DNA from: an uncultured Prevotella sp.
GTDB taxonomy: Bacteria > Bacteroidota > Bacteroidia > Bacteroidales > Bacteroidaceae
Assembly (NCBI GenBank): GCA_905233985.1
Contig: CAJOFA010000005.1
Span: forward strand, 1-64,000
Reading direction: 5' to 3'
Length of the DNA: 64,000 nt
Below the pieces are notes generated by a model, which did no database searches, was not told the origin of the DNA, and saw nothing but the letters and a program-made list of their open reading frames with translations. Shown one piece after another: positions 36,509-46,870 of the stretch. Positions within the stretch are counted from its first letter, which is position 1, and each line of letters opens with the position of its first letter. The translations under genes were made by a program, and so were the position numbers.

Positions 36509-37852
36509 TTATGCGTTTTCTTTGCGTAAAATATTCAGTCCTTCACGCACAATGCGCTGCAACTCAAGCTTCGAGGAATCCACGAACTCCGCCAAGGCAA
36601 AGTCTTCGGGAGCCACCTCATAGATGCCCAACTGCTCCTGGCGGTCAATATCGCCGGCGATGATAGCCTTGATAAGGTATTCGCCGTAGATATCCACCGG
36701 CAGCACTTTGTCGTACTCGCCACTCATAATCATGTGGCGCTCACCACCCTTCACACGGGCATCAGGTGCATACTTCTTCTTGCCGAAGAGCCATGAGCAG
36801 TAACTGCGGTTGGTAGAAAACTGACCGAAACGCGGCATAATCCAACCGAACATCTCGTCGTTGTCATCACCCTCTGGGATGATGGTAATCTCTGACGTGT
36901 GTGCACCGAGGAAGCCGTCTTTCGTTGTAGGACGTCCCGTGAGGGGGTTACCGTTGATGATGCGCACGGAGTGGGTAGCATCATAACTGTTGCTGACCAG
37001 CGTGGCAAGCTCCTGACCGACCAGCATATCAACATAAGTGGGACGAATCACTTCGCTTCCACATAGCGCTACCATGCGGGTTAAATCAACCTTACCCATT
37101 CTGAAGAGACGTCCGATGAACAAAACCACCGAGGGGTCGCCAATCGTCCAAACCACCTCGCCCTTGTTCACGGGGTCAAGATGGTTTACCTGAACACCGA
37201 CATTACCTGCGGGACAGGGACCGTCGAACACGGTGACCTCAACGTTGCGGTAGTTCTCCATGCTGGAATGCATGCCTACGCCCAGATAAGTCTTGGCAAT
37301 CTTCGACAAGGCTGTAAGTCCTGTCTGGAATTCGAGCTCTTGTCCTTTTACTTCTACCTCAAAGTTTGCAGCCAAGGGCATGTCACGCTTGGCACTGACA
37401 AAAATAGCCTTGGGAAGCGTCTCAGGATTCGTGGACACCGCATAGGGCAGCTGGTTGATGTAACCGAAGATGCCGGCCTCTGTAAGTGCCTTGATGACGG
37501 CAGCACCGTCCATCTTCTCCACGTCTTTCTTTCCAAAATCCACATACTCCTGCTGTGCATCGGCGTCAACCCGCACACAGAGTACTTTTCTTCGCTCACC
37601 ACGCACCACTTCGCGAACCGTGCCGCTGACAGGCGAGGCAAACTTCACATCGGGATACTGTTTGTTGACGAACAAAGCGTCACCGGCTTTGACTTTGTCA
37701 CCTTCCTTGACCACGACTTTAGGAATAACACCCTCGAAATCGTCGGGCACCAATGCGTATTTCCCGTTCGACTTCAGTTGGAGAATCTTCTCCTCTGCCG
37801 CACCTTTCAGGTTTATGTCCAAGCCCTTTCGTAACTTGATTACATTTGCCAT
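36509..37852 (-). CDS. nqrA: Na+-translocating NADH:quinone reductase subunit A
   Basis: 447 residues, cytoplasmic subunit that contacts quinone. Starts MANVIKLRKGLDINLKG as in the family; VPDDFEGVIPKVVVKEGDKV and NPLTGRPTTKDGFLGAHT are conserved. First gene of nqrABCDEF. A TAATTTTG -7-like element (37892-37899) lies upstream on the minus strand with a poor -33 site. Confidence 0.97.
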   Translation of the reverse strand: MANVIKLRKGLDINLKGAAEEKILQLKSNGKYALVPDDFEGVIPKVVVKEGDKVKAGDALFVNKQYPDVKFASPVSGTVREVVRGERRKVLCVRVDADAQQEYVDFGKKDVEKMDGAAVIKALTEAGIFGYINQLPYAVSTNPETLPKAIFVSAKRDMPLAANFEVEVKGQELEFQTGLTALSKIAKTYLGVGMHSSMENYRNVEVTVFDGPCPAGNVGVQVNHLDPVNKGEVVWTIGDPSVVLFIGRLFRMGKVDLTRMVALCGSEVIRPTYVDMLVGQELATLVSNSYDATHSVRIINGNPLTGRPTTKDGFLGAHTSEITIIPEGDDNDEMFGWIMPRFGQFSTNRSYCSWLFGKKKYAPDARVKGGERHMIMSGEYDKVLPVDIYGEYLIKAIIAGDIDRQEQLGIYEVAPEDFALAEFVDSSKLELQRIVREGLNILRKENA

Positions 37853-37964
37853 ATATCAATAAATTTAGATGTTACGGAGTTGTTGAGTTTGCAAAATTAC
37901 ATAAAAAAGCGTACATAGGAAAGAAAAATCCCCAAAAAAAGTGTGTAATGTGAAGAAAAATGAT

Positions 37965-37972
37965 TAATTTTG
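37965..37972 (+). promoter_or_regulatory. Probable -7 element of the tamB-like gene
   Basis: TAATTTTG on the plus strand, about 50 bp before the GTG at 38024, in the 171-bp divergent gap with nqrA. No TTTG at the expected distance, so support is partial. Confidence 0.4.
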
Positions 37973-38023
37973 TCTCAAAATTGAAAGCGTATCAAGAAAT
38001 TTAGAAGAATTATCAGCGGAGCG

Positions 38024-41000
38024 GTGTGGACAATCCTGGGCATTTACATGCTGCTTACCACGCTCACTCATATACCCAAGGTGCAGAGTTTTATCGGTTC
38101 CGAAGTTGCTTCGGCGCTCTCTGAAAAACTTGGCACGAAGGTTTGTGTGGGGCGTGTTGACATTGGATTCTTCAACCGCATCATCATTGACGACGTGCTC
38201 ATCTACGACCAGCAGCAACGCAAGATGCTCAAAGCCTCACGTCTCTCTGTGAAGGTGGATCTCCTGCCCTTGACGCAAGGACGCATCTCCATCAGTACGG
38301 CACAGATTTTCGGTGCACAACTTGCACTCTACCGTTCTCACGCTGACGCTCCTGCCAACTATCAGTTCGTGCTTGACTCCCTGGCTTCGCGCGACACGAC
38401 CAGCCAGTCATCCATCGACCTCCGCATCAATACGTTCATTATGCGTCATAGCAGCATTCGATATGACCAGCTGGACGCACCAATCACCGAACGGAAGTTC
38501 AACCCGAATCACCTCAACCTGACCGACATCAGCGCACACATCATTCTCAAGGCCTTCCGCGAGGACTCCCTGAACCTACAGGTCAAGAAACTGGCATTCA
38601 AAGAACAGTCAGGGCTTCAGGTTGACCGCATGAGCATGCACGTGGAAGCCTCACAGCAACAGGCCACCATCAATAATCTGATGCTGCTGATGCCCAAGTC
38701 CAAGTTCACTTTAGGCCTCTGCTCGGCACACTATACCATTCAGGACAAACAGTTGGTTCCCCACTCACTAAGTTTTAAAGGTTCAATTGAACCGTCAAGG
38801 ATAACCCTCTCGGACATAGAGTGTTTCCTTCCAGGCATACGTGCTATTCCCAATGAAATGGTGGTATCTTCTTCGTTTAGTGGAACCGACAACGGAGTAG
38901 ATATCCAAGACATCCGCGTCACCTCTGCCAGTAGTGAACTTGACATCAGTGCCCACGGCTATATTCACCAATGGGACACTAAACCCGTATGGAGCGCACA
39001 GCTCGACCGCTTCCTGCTATCCAGCAACACCGTAGCCGTCACCCTCCAGCAGCTTCAGGGCAAGGTTGACGTGCCCGCCTTCGTCGAGCGACTGGGGTTC
39101 ATCAGTATGACGGGCGACGCCTCGGGTGAAGGTAGCGCCGTCAACTGCCACGCAAACATGCAGACCGACATCGGACAGTTCAGACTCAATATGAACTTCG
39201 ACGAACAGCGTCGCCTCTCTGCTCATGTCGAGAGTAACGGCATCATGCTCAACCGACTGTTAGCCGACGAGCAGTTCGGGAACTCGTCGATGAATGTTGA
39301 CGTGCATGGTGTGCTGCCCAAGAACGGCTCGCCACAGTTCACCATCACCGGTGGACTCCCCATCTTCAACTACAACGGTTACCAGTATCAGAACATCGAT
39401 GTCGATGCTAACTACTCTGACCGTTACATCAGCGGAAACATCAGTATCAACGATCCCAATATCGAACTCACCGCCGAGGGATTGGTGGAGAAAGCCACAG
39501 GTTCGCATCTTCAAACTTCCAACTCAAAACCTTATAACGTCAAGCTGACGGCTGACGTGCGTAACTGCTCACTTGATGCTCTCCACTTCACCAACCAATG
39601 GCCAGATACCCGCTTCGGTGCCGGCATTGAAGCCGACTTCACGGCGAGCAACCTCAACGATGCCGAAGGCTTCATCGACATCAGACAGTTCACCATGCAG
39701 TCGCCACGTACTGACTATCTGTTGGATTATCTGCATTTGGAGACAGGTTATAACGAAGACGATCATCACTATGTGACGCTGGCAAGCGACTTCGCCGATG
39801 CCAGCCTGCAAGGGTCGTTCGACTACGCTACCCTGCCCCGCACGATAACCAACCTCGTAGCCGCTCACCTCCCCACCCTGCCAGGACTTCACGAAGTAGA
39901 TCCCACAGAGAACAACTTTGCCTTTGACCTGCAACTCAAACGCTCAGACTTCCTGACGGCACTCTTCGATGTTCCCCTGCAATTGGTATCACCCCTCACC
40001 ATGACGGGTTACGTCAATGACAGACAGGACGGCGTACAGCTACAAGGTGCCTGCCAGAACTTCATCTATAGCAACGGTCGTTACAGCGACTGTCATCTGT
40101 CCACCTCCACCCGCGGCGATTCGCTGTTGTGTGACGTTGACCTCATCAAACACATGGACAACGGCACACGCATGTCGCTTGCCCTCAACGCCTGTGCAGC
40201 AGACAACAACCTCGCTGCCTCCTTCAGGTGGGACGACCACGAGCCCATGCGCATGAGCGGCGTTCTCAACACATCAGGACGTTTCTTCCTCAACGAGGCG
40301 GGAGAGCAGACAGGCGTCATCAACGTCCTGCCCTCACGAATCACCGTGCGCAATGCCGACTGGCAGGTGAACCCCTCGCAGCTTACCTATTATAAAGACC
40401 ATCTTTTCGTGCGTGACTTCGCCATCAGCCACGAACAGCAGCACATCTCCATCAACGGACACGGCTCACGCTCCATCAACGACACGCTGACGGTTGACCT
40501 TCGCGACGTTGACGTGGAATATGTCCTCGACATGGTTAACTTCCACTCCGTTGACTTCAGCGGTTTGGCCAGCGGACGGGCACATGTGGCAGGACTCTTC
40601 GGAACGCCCAGCGCCAAGGCACAGTTGAAAGTACGCAACTTTCTCTTTGAGGGCGGACGCATGGGAACCCTTAGCGCAGAAGCAGCATGGAACACGGAGA
40701 AGAACCGCATCGACATTAATGCCATCAGCAACGACGGCCCTGATGCCATCACCTATATCGACGGTTTCATCGCTCCCTCCAAACCCGGTGAGATAGACCT
40801 TAACATCCGTGCACTCGGCACACATATAGACTTCGCCAAGTCCTTCACCTCAGCTTTTGCTGACCGTGTGGAGGGACAGGGACAAGGCAGCGTGCGCATC
40901 TTTGGTCCCCTGAACGCCATCAATATGCAGGGCGCTGTCGTCGTTGACGGCGAGGTTGACATCCGACAGCTCGGCACCACCTATACCCTACGCCACGATA

Positions 41001-42499
41001 GTGTGTGGTTCGAGCCCGACCTCATCGCCTTCGACCATGCACCGATGTTCGACCGCGACGGAAACAGCGCCAGCGTTAACGGACGTCTTCGCCACCATAA
41101 CCTCAGCCACTGGACCTTCGACATCGATGTCAGCGCAGAAAACCTACTGGCATACGACTTCCACGACTTCGGCGACATGCCGTTCTACGGTACTATCTAC
41201 GGTTCCGGCAACGTCGCCATCATCGGACGTCCCGGCAGCATCGTCTTCGACATCAACGTCAACGCACAACCCAACTCCATTCTGGTTTATAATGCCAGCG
41301 TGCCTGACGCTATCTCACGGCAGGAATTCATCACATGGAGAGACTTGAGTAATGTTGAGGAAAAAGACACCTTATCCCGCTCCTCACAACCCCAAGTCAA
41401 AGACCAAAAAGGACCGTCTTCCGACATGACGCTCAACTTCCTCGTCACTTGCACACCTACATCTACCGTGCGGCTACTCATGGACGCCCGAACCGGCGAC
41501 TACATCACCCTCAACGGCGAAGGCACGTTCCGCGCCAGCTATTACAACAAAGGAACATTCAATATGTTCGGCACCTACGTTGTTGACCGCGGAACCTATA
41601 ACATCACCATTCAGGAGCTCATCAAGAAAGACTTTACCTTCCAGCGGGGCGGCACCATCAACTTCGGCGGAAACCCCTTCAACGCCCAGCTCAACCTACA
41701 GGCGCAGCACACCGTCAACGGCGTGTCGCTCAGCGACCTTAATGTCGGACGCTCCTTCTCCAGCAATACAGTACGTGTCAATTGTCTCATGAACATCGGC
41801 GGAACAGCCGGAGCGCCGCGTGTAGATTTCGACCTCGCGATGCCTACCGTCAGCGCCGACGAGCAACAGATGGTACGCTCCGTCATCAACGGTCAGCAGG
41901 AGATGAACCAACAGGTTATCTATCTGCTTGGTATCGGGCGTTTCTATCCGCAGACAGGCAACAACGCCTCTACCGACGGCCAGAGCCAACAGAGCCAGAC
42001 AGCCCTCGCCATGCAGAGCCTCCTCAGCGGAACACTCAGCAGTCAGATTAACTCACTTCTCTCTCGCGTGGTTAACAGTAAGCAATGGAACTTCGGCGCT
42101 AACATCAGCACGGGTGATGAGGGATGGCGCAACGCCGAATATGAGGGAATCCTTAGCGGACGATTGCTCAACAACCGTCTGCTGCTCAACGGACAGTTCG
42201 GTTACCGCGACAATGCCACTACTGCCACGACTTCGTTCATTGGCGACTTCGACGTGCAGTACCTCCTAACTCCTTCCGGCTCCATCGCCGTAAAGATGTA
42301 TAACCAGACGAACGACCGTTACTTCACCCGTTCATCACTAAACACTCAGGGTCTCGGCATCATCCTCAAAAAAGACTTCACTACCCTCGGTGACCTCTTC
42401 GGCATTCGCCGCAAGCGCCTGGAAGTGCTAGAAAACTCGGAAGCCTCCGTAGTCCCAGAAGCCTCAACAGTCGAAGAGGAAAAAGACAGTATTCGCTAA
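38024..42499 (+). CDS. TamB-like (translocation/assembly module) outer envelope protein
   Basis: 1491 residues. An N-terminal signal anchor (WTILGIYMLLTTLTHIPKVQ) is followed by a very long series of short beta-strand repeats typical of AsmA/TamB proteins and a C-terminal TamB domain (NFLVTCTPTSTVRLLMD to FGANISTGDEGW). It probably spans the periplasm and aids outer-membrane protein assembly or lipid transport. The start is uncertain: GTG 38024 is used, but 13 upstream codons encode a basic stretch (KRIKKFRRIISGA) that normally opens this family and have no standard start before a TGA at 37982. Confidence 0.9.
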   Translation: MWTILGIYMLLTTLTHIPKVQSFIGSEVASALSEKLGTKVCVGRVDIGFFNRIIIDDVLIYDQQQRKMLKASRLSVKVDLLPLTQGRISISTAQIFGAQLALYRSHADAPANYQFVLDSLASRDTTSQSSIDLRINTFIMRHSSIRYDQLDAPITERKFNPNHLNLTDISAHIILKAFREDSLNLQVKKLAFKEQSGLQVDRMSMHVEASQQQATINNLMLLMPKSKFTLGLCSAHYTIQDKQLVPHSLSFKGSIEPSRITLSDIECFLPGIRAIPNEMVVSSSFSGTDNGVDIQDIRVTSASSELDISAHGYIHQWDTKPVWSAQLDRFLLSSNTVAVTLQQLQGKVDVPAFVERLGFISMTGDASGEGSAVNCHANMQTDIGQFRLNMNFDEQRRLSAHVESNGIMLNRLLADEQFGNSSMNVDVHGVLPKNGSPQFTITGGLPIFNYNGYQYQNIDVDANYSDRYISGNISINDPNIELTAEGLVEKATGSHLQTSNSKPYNVKLTADVRNCSLDALHFTNQWPDTRFGAGIEADFTASNLNDAEGFIDIRQFTMQSPRTDYLLDYLHLETGYNEDDHHYVTLASDFADASLQGSFDYATLPRTITNLVAAHLPTLPGLHEVDPTENNFAFDLQLKRSDFLTALFDVPLQLVSPLTMTGYVNDRQDGVQLQGACQNFIYSNGRYSDCHLSTSTRGDSLLCDVDLIKHMDNGTRMSLALNACAADNNLAASFRWDDHEPMRMSGVLNTSGRFFLNEAGEQTGVINVLPSRITVRNADWQVNPSQLTYYKDHLFVRDFAISHEQQHISINGHGSRSINDTLTVDLRDVDVEYVLDMVNFHSVDFSGLASGRAHVAGLFGTPSAKAQLKVRNFLFEGGRMGTLSAEAAWNTEKNRIDINAISNDGPDAITYIDGFIAPSKPGEIDLNIRALGTHIDFAKSFTSAFADRVEGQGQGSVRIFGPLNAINMQGAVVVDGEVDIRQLGTTYTLRHDSVWFEPDLIAFDHAPMFDRDGNSASVNGRLRHHNLSHWTFDIDVSAENLLAYDFHDFGDMPFYGTIYGSGNVAIIGRPGSIVFDINVNAQPNSILVYNASVPDAISRQEFITWRDLSNVEEKDTLSRSSQPQVKDQKGPSSDMTLNFLVTCTPTSTVRLLMDARTGDYITLNGEGTFRASYYNKGTFNMFGTYVVDRGTYNITIQELIKKDFTFQRGGTINFGGNPFNAQLNLQAQHTVNGVSLSDLNVGRSFSSNTVRVNCLMNIGGTAGAPRVDFDLAMPTVSADEQQMVRSVINGQQEMNQQVIYLLGIGRFYPQTGNNASTDGQSQQSQTALAMQSLLSGTLSSQINSLLSRVVNSKQWNFGANISTGDEGWRNAEYEGILSGRLLNNRLLLNGQFGYRDNATTATTSFIGDFDVQYLLTPSGSIAVKMYNQTNDRYFTRSSLNTQGLGIILKKDFTTLGDLFGIRRKRLEVLENSEASVVPEASTVEEEKDSIR

Positions 42500-44877
42500 C
42501 CCACGACCTTCAAGCGGGCAAATTTCAGAAGAAGCTGCTTCTCGCCAGTATTGCGGAAGCGGACGGTAGCCTTTTGGTTCTCGCCAGTGCCCTCAATACG
42601 GATAACCTCACCCAAACCGAAACGCATGTGCTCGACTACAGCTCCAACAGTGAGAGTGGAGGATTCTGCGTTATGGGTGGAAGGTAGAGGGTTGAGGGTG
42701 GAATGTGTCACACGTTTGAAGCCACTGGGAGGTGTCGGGGGAACGATACGCGGCATGGGGTCGGCTTTGAACTGCGTTGCCACAGGACGGGCGTTCTGCA
42801 GATAGCGACTTGCTTCGTTCAACCTGTTACCGTTATAGTCGAAGGATTGACGTGGAGAGTTGAGGGTTGAGCGTGGAGTGCTGAACGTAGAGTGCTGACC
42901 GAAAGAGCCCTCCATACGCAGGAGGCTGGGGTCAATGTCACGGACAAAGCGTGAGGGACTACCAAATTCCAGACGCCCGTAGCGCCAACGGTTCTGTGCA
43001 CACGTCATGATACAACGGCGCTCGGCACGGGTGATGGCAACATAGAGCAAACGGCGCTCCTCCTCCAGCTCCCGTAGGGAACCAGTGGACATGGGCGAAG
43101 GAAAGATATTCTCCTCCAAACCTACTATAAAGACAGTAGGGAACTCTAATCCCTTGGCACTGTGGATAGTCATCAGCACCACCTTGGGCTTCGTGTCATC
43201 ATCATCGCTGTCAAGGTCGGTAAGCAATGACACCTCTTGCAAATAGTCGGTCATGGACACGGCATCGCCGAGCCCTTCCTCGCGGCGCGTCTCGACAAAG
43301 TCCTGCAATCCACTGACCAACTCCTCAAGGTTCTCTTGACGAGAGAGATCTTCAGGATCACGTCCGGAATAGATGTCAGCACTAATGCCGCTCTCCTTGA
43401 TAATGTCACGTCCAAGCAGGAAGGCATCGTCGGTAACAAGACGTGCCACCCACCCTTCCACTAACTGACGGAAAGCGTCAAGCTTCGAAAGGGTGCCCTT
43501 GTTGACATCAAGGCCAAACAACATGGGCTGCTTGATAATCGTCCACAGGCTGACACCGTGTCGATTGGCAGCAGCGGCAATCTTATCTACGGTAGTATTG
43601 CCGATGCCTCGCATGGGATAGTTGATGATACGGCGCAGGGCTTCCTCGTCGTTGGGATTAGCCACAAGACGGAAGTAGGCAATGACGTCCTTGATTTCCT
43701 TGCGCTGGTAGAAACTGAGTCCGCCATAGATACGGTAAGGAATACCCTCCTTGCGCATGTATTCCTCAAACGAGCGACTCTGTGAGTTGGTGCGATAGAG
43801 GATGGCGAAGTCGCTATACTCACAACCGTCCTTGCGCTTGAAGCGCTGGATGTCGTTACACACAATCTGCGCCTCTTCCTTGTCACTATAGGCCTGCTTG
43901 AAGACAAGACGCTCGCCCTCGTCACCCATACTGTAGATGTCCTTGGGTATCTGCCGTTCGTTGTGACGGATAAGACTATTGGCTGCCTGCACAATGAGTT
44001 GGGTGGAACGGTAGTTCTGTTCGAGTTTGAAGAGCCGCACATCGTCGTAGGCTTGTTGGAAATTCAAGATATTGTCGATGTTAGCCCCGCGAAAGCTGTA
44101 GATGCTCTGAGCATCGTCGCCCACAACACAGACACGCTGACGTTCACGGGTGAGCTGAAGCACAATGGCTTGCTGGGCGAAGTTAGTGTCCTGATACTCA
44201 TCGACCAGCACATAGGCAAAGCGCTCGGCATATTGCTGACGAATATCCTCGTGTTCACGGAAGAGCACATAGGTTTGCAGCAACAGGTCATCAAAGTCCA
44301 TGACATTTGACTGCCGGCAACGGTCAGCATACCTTATATATATATCCTTGATAGCGGGCAACCGGCGCTGCACATCATCTTTAGCCCATGCACTGGAAGC
44401 ATACTGACGGGACAATATCAGGTGATTCTTAGCCATCGAGATGCGGTCGGCCACCGAAGCTGCCTTATACTGCTTGTCGTCAAGCTGCATCTCGCGGATG
44501 ATGCTCTTCACCAGCGAGCGCGAATCGCTCTGGTCATAGATGGTGAAGTTGCCATTGAAACCGATGTATTCTGCCTCACGGCGCAGAATACGGGAGAAGA
44601 CGGAATGGAACGTACCCATCTGCAGGTAGCGAGCCCGCTCCTGCCCTACCAGCCGCCCGATGCGTTCCTTCATCTCTCGGGCCGCCTTGTTGGTGAACGT
44701 CAGTGCAAGGATGCGCCACGGCTCAATATCATAGCGTTCGAGCAGCCACGCAATCTTATACGTCAGCACACGTGTCTTACCCGACCCGGCACCGGCTATC
44801 ACCAGTTGCGGGCCGTCACAGTACTCCACCGCCGAACGCTGACTGTCGTTCAGCTCTTCCAACAATTGATTATTCAA
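42496..44877 (-). CDS. pcrA: UvrD/PcrA-type DNA helicase
   Basis: 793 residues, superfamily 1A 3'-5' helicase. Walker A VIAGAGSGKTRVLTYK (near 30-45), VDEYQDTNFAQQAIV, DDAQSIYSFRGA, and motif VI VAITRAERR are intact. It acts in repair and replication-fork upkeep. In the C-terminal linker, residues about 660-675 (QHSTFSTPRSTLNSP) and 725-740 (HSTLNPLPSTHNAESS) come from two heptamer tracts. It meets tamB tail to tail with a 4-bp overlap. Confidence 0.95.
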   Translation of the reverse strand: MNNQLLEELNDSQRSAVEYCDGPQLVIAGAGSGKTRVLTYKIAWLLERYDIEPWRILALTFTNKAAREMKERIGRLVGQERARYLQMGTFHSVFSRILRREAEYIGFNGNFTIYDQSDSRSLVKSIIREMQLDDKQYKAASVADRISMAKNHLILSRQYASSAWAKDDVQRRLPAIKDIYIRYADRCRQSNVMDFDDLLLQTYVLFREHEDIRQQYAERFAYVLVDEYQDTNFAQQAIVLQLTRERQRVCVVGDDAQSIYSFRGANIDNILNFQQAYDDVRLFKLEQNYRSTQLIVQAANSLIRHNERQIPKDIYSMGDEGERLVFKQAYSDKEEAQIVCNDIQRFKRKDGCEYSDFAILYRTNSQSRSFEEYMRKEGIPYRIYGGLSFYQRKEIKDVIAYFRLVANPNDEEALRRIINYPMRGIGNTTVDKIAAAANRHGVSLWTIIKQPMLFGLDVNKGTLSKLDAFRQLVEGWVARLVTDDAFLLGRDIIKESGISADIYSGRDPEDLSRQENLEELVSGLQDFVETRREEGLGDAVSMTDYLQEVSLLTDLDSDDDDTKPKVVLMTIHSAKGLEFPTVFIVGLEENIFPSPMSTGSLRELEEERRLLYVAITRAERRCIMTCAQNRWRYGRLEFGSPSRFVRDIDPSLLRMEGSFGQHSTFSTPRSTLNSPRQSFDYNGNRLNEASRYLQNARPVATQFKADPMPRIVPPTPPSGFKRVTHSTLNPLPSTHNAESSTLTVGAVVEHMRFGLGEVIRIEGTGENQKATVRFRNTGEKQLLLKFARLKVVG
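42656..42704. repeat. Heptamer tract A inside pcrA
   Basis: Seven 7-bp units on the plus strand: GTGGAGG, ATTCTGC, GTTATGG, GTGGAAG, GTAGAGG, GTTGAGG, GTGGAAT. They share the GTnGAnn pattern. Confidence 0.85.
42852..42900. repeat. Heptamer tract B inside pcrA
   Basis: Seven 7-bp units: GTGGAGA, GTTGAGG, GTTGAGC, GTGGAGT, GCTGAAC, GTAGAGT, GCTGACC. Same pattern as tract A, about 150 bp away. Confidence 0.87.
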
Positions 44878-44898
44878 GACTTCTCCTTTCTATGACAA

Positions 44899-45936
44899 TC
44901 ACTGAATGCCACGTTCGCGCAGTTTCTGCTGCCACTGCCAAGCGGACCTCAGCGTGTCCTCAAGTGAAGTCTCTGCCTTCCAACCTAAAACCTTGTTGGC
45001 CTTGTCGGGATTCGCCCATACCTTCTCTACGTCACCGGCGCGACGCGGGGCATACTGCCAGTTGAGCTTCACGCCTGTAGCCTTCTCGAAGGTATCGACA
45101 ATCTCCTTGGTCGTACAACCGTGACCTGTGCCGATATTGAACACCTCAAGCTGATCGGAGTCGGTATCGAGCACGCGCTCCATAGCCTTCACATGAGCCT
45201 TGGCAAGGTCTACGACATAGATATAGTCGCGGATGCAGGTACCGTCGGGCGTGTCATAGTCATTGCCGAAGACGCTGAGCTTCTCGCGGATGCCAATGGC
45301 CGTCTGAGTAACAAAAGGTATGAGGTTCATGGGCACGCCATTGGGCAGCTCACCGATGATGGCTGTAGGATGCGAGCCGATGGGATTGAAGTAGCGCAGC
45401 AGAATAGCCTTGATGGGAGCGCCGCTATTGATGTCGTCGCGGATAATCTCCTCGTTGATCTGCTTCGTGTTGCCATAAGGACTCTCTGCGGGCTTGATGG
45501 GAGCATCCTCCGTTACAGGCAGGTTCTCGGGGTCGGGCTGACCATAGACAGTACAGCTTGAAGAGAAGATGATGCCCTTCACGTCGTACTTCGGCATGAG
45601 CTCCAACAGATTAACGAGTGACACGATATTATTACGGTAATACTTGAGCGGCTTCTCCACACTCTCACCGACAGCCTTGGAAGCGGCGAAATGGATGATA
45701 CCCTCTATCTTCGGGTACTTCTCGAACACACGCTGCATAGCGTCAAAATCACAGCAGTCCACCTGCTCAAAGGCCGGACGGATGCCCGTAATCTTCTCAA
45801 TGCCGTCCACGACATTGGCGTTCGAATTGGAAAGGTTGTCAACAATTACAACTTCATAACCTGCATTCTGCAGTTCAACGGTGGTATGCGAGCCGATAAA
45901 GCCCGTTCCACCCGTCACTAAAATAGTCTGTTTCAT
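44899..45936 (-). CDS. galE: UDP-glucose 4-epimerase
   Basis: 345 residues, extended SDR fold. NAD-binding VTGGTGFIGSHTTVEL at the N-terminus, catalytic YxxxK in SPYGNTKQINEE, and the family end (NIGTGHGCTTKEIVDTF; RAGDVEKVWANPDKA). Interconverts UDP-glucose and UDP-galactose for envelope sugars. Twenty-one bp before pcrA. Confidence 0.95.
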   Translation of the reverse strand: MKQTILVTGGTGFIGSHTTVELQNAGYEVVIVDNLSNSNANVVDGIEKITGIRPAFEQVDCCDFDAMQRVFEKYPKIEGIIHFAASKAVGESVEKPLKYYRNNIVSLVNLLELMPKYDVKGIIFSSSCTVYGQPDPENLPVTEDAPIKPAESPYGNTKQINEEIIRDDINSGAPIKAILLRYFNPIGSHPTAIIGELPNGVPMNLIPFVTQTAIGIREKLSVFGNDYDTPDGTCIRDYIYVVDLAKAHVKAMERVLDTDSDQLEVFNIGTGHGCTTKEIVDTFEKATGVKLNWQYAPRRAGDVEKVWANPDKANKVLGWKAETSLEDTLRSAWQWQQKLRERGIQ

Positions 45937-45964
45937 ATTTTGTTAATGCTTATTTCATTCTCAT

Positions 45965-46852
45965 CTAAATCTTCAGCTCCTTCATGATCTCGCTCATCTT
46001 CTGCAGCGTAGAGATGCGGGTGGGTACTAACGGCAGGCGCAGCACATTCTCAATGAAGCCCATCTCATGCAGCATCGCCTTGACGCCGGCGGGATTTCCG
46101 TCAACGAAGAGCAAGGAGAAGAGGTCTGTGAAACGATGATGTATCTTGCGGGCGGCATCGTATTCGCCACGGAACTGCAGGCGTATCATCTTCGAGAACT
46201 CCTTGGGCAGCGCATTACCGATAACGCTGATGACACCCACAGCACCACAGCTAATCATAGGAAAGGTCAGTGAGTCGTCACCGCTGATGACGTCAAAGTC
46301 CTTGGGTTTGTTCTTGATGATTTCATCCACCTGCTCCAGATTGCCGCTGGCTTCCTTGATAGCAACGATGTTCTTGCAGTCGCGGGCCAGTCGCACGGTG
46401 GTCTCTGCCTTCATGTTCACACCTGTACGACCTGGCACGTTGTAAAGCACCACCGGCAACTGCGTCGCACTGGCTATTGCCTTGAAGTGCTGGTAGAGTC
46501 CTTCCTGCGACGGTTTGTTATAGTAAGGGCAGACGCTCAGCACGCCGTCGATGCCACGGAAATCACCCGTGCGCAACTCCTCCATGACTGCCGCCGTGTT
46601 ATTACCACCGCAGCCCATGAGGATGGGCACACGTCCCTGAACCAAATCGACTACCGTATCCTTGATGGTCTGCTTCTCTTCCTTGGTCAGACAGGGTGTC
46701 TCACCCGTTGTAGCCAGGATGCAGAAGAAATCAGCTCCGTTGTCAAGCTGGTAATTGACCAGCCTGATGAGTGCAGGATAGTCCACTGCGCCGCTCTCCG
46801 TGAAAGGAGTGATGAGCGCAATGCCTAATCCTTTAAAGATATTATGTACCAT
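45965..46852 (-). CDS. dapA: 4-hydroxy-tetrahydrodipicolinate synthase
   Basis: 295 residues, aldolase-type barrel. Schiff-base Lys in IVAIKEASGNLEQV; NVPGRTGVNM holds the catalytic Tyr-adjacent motif, and TTGETPCLTKEE the substrate loop. Makes the first dedicated intermediate of lysine and diaminopimelate synthesis. Confidence 0.96.
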   Translation of the reverse strand: MVHNIFKGLGIALITPFTESGAVDYPALIRLVNYQLDNGADFFCILATTGETPCLTKEEKQTIKDTVVDLVQGRVPILMGCGGNNTAAVMEELRTGDFRGIDGVLSVCPYYNKPSQEGLYQHFKAIASATQLPVVLYNVPGRTGVNMKAETTVRLARDCKNIVAIKEASGNLEQVDEIIKNKPKDFDVISGDDSLTFPMISCGAVGVISVIGNALPKEFSKMIRLQFRGEYDAARKIHHRFTDLFSLLFVDGNPAGVKAMLHEMGFIENVLRLPLVPTRISTLQKMSEIMKELKI

Positions 46853-46870
46853 ATTATATTATAGGTGTCT

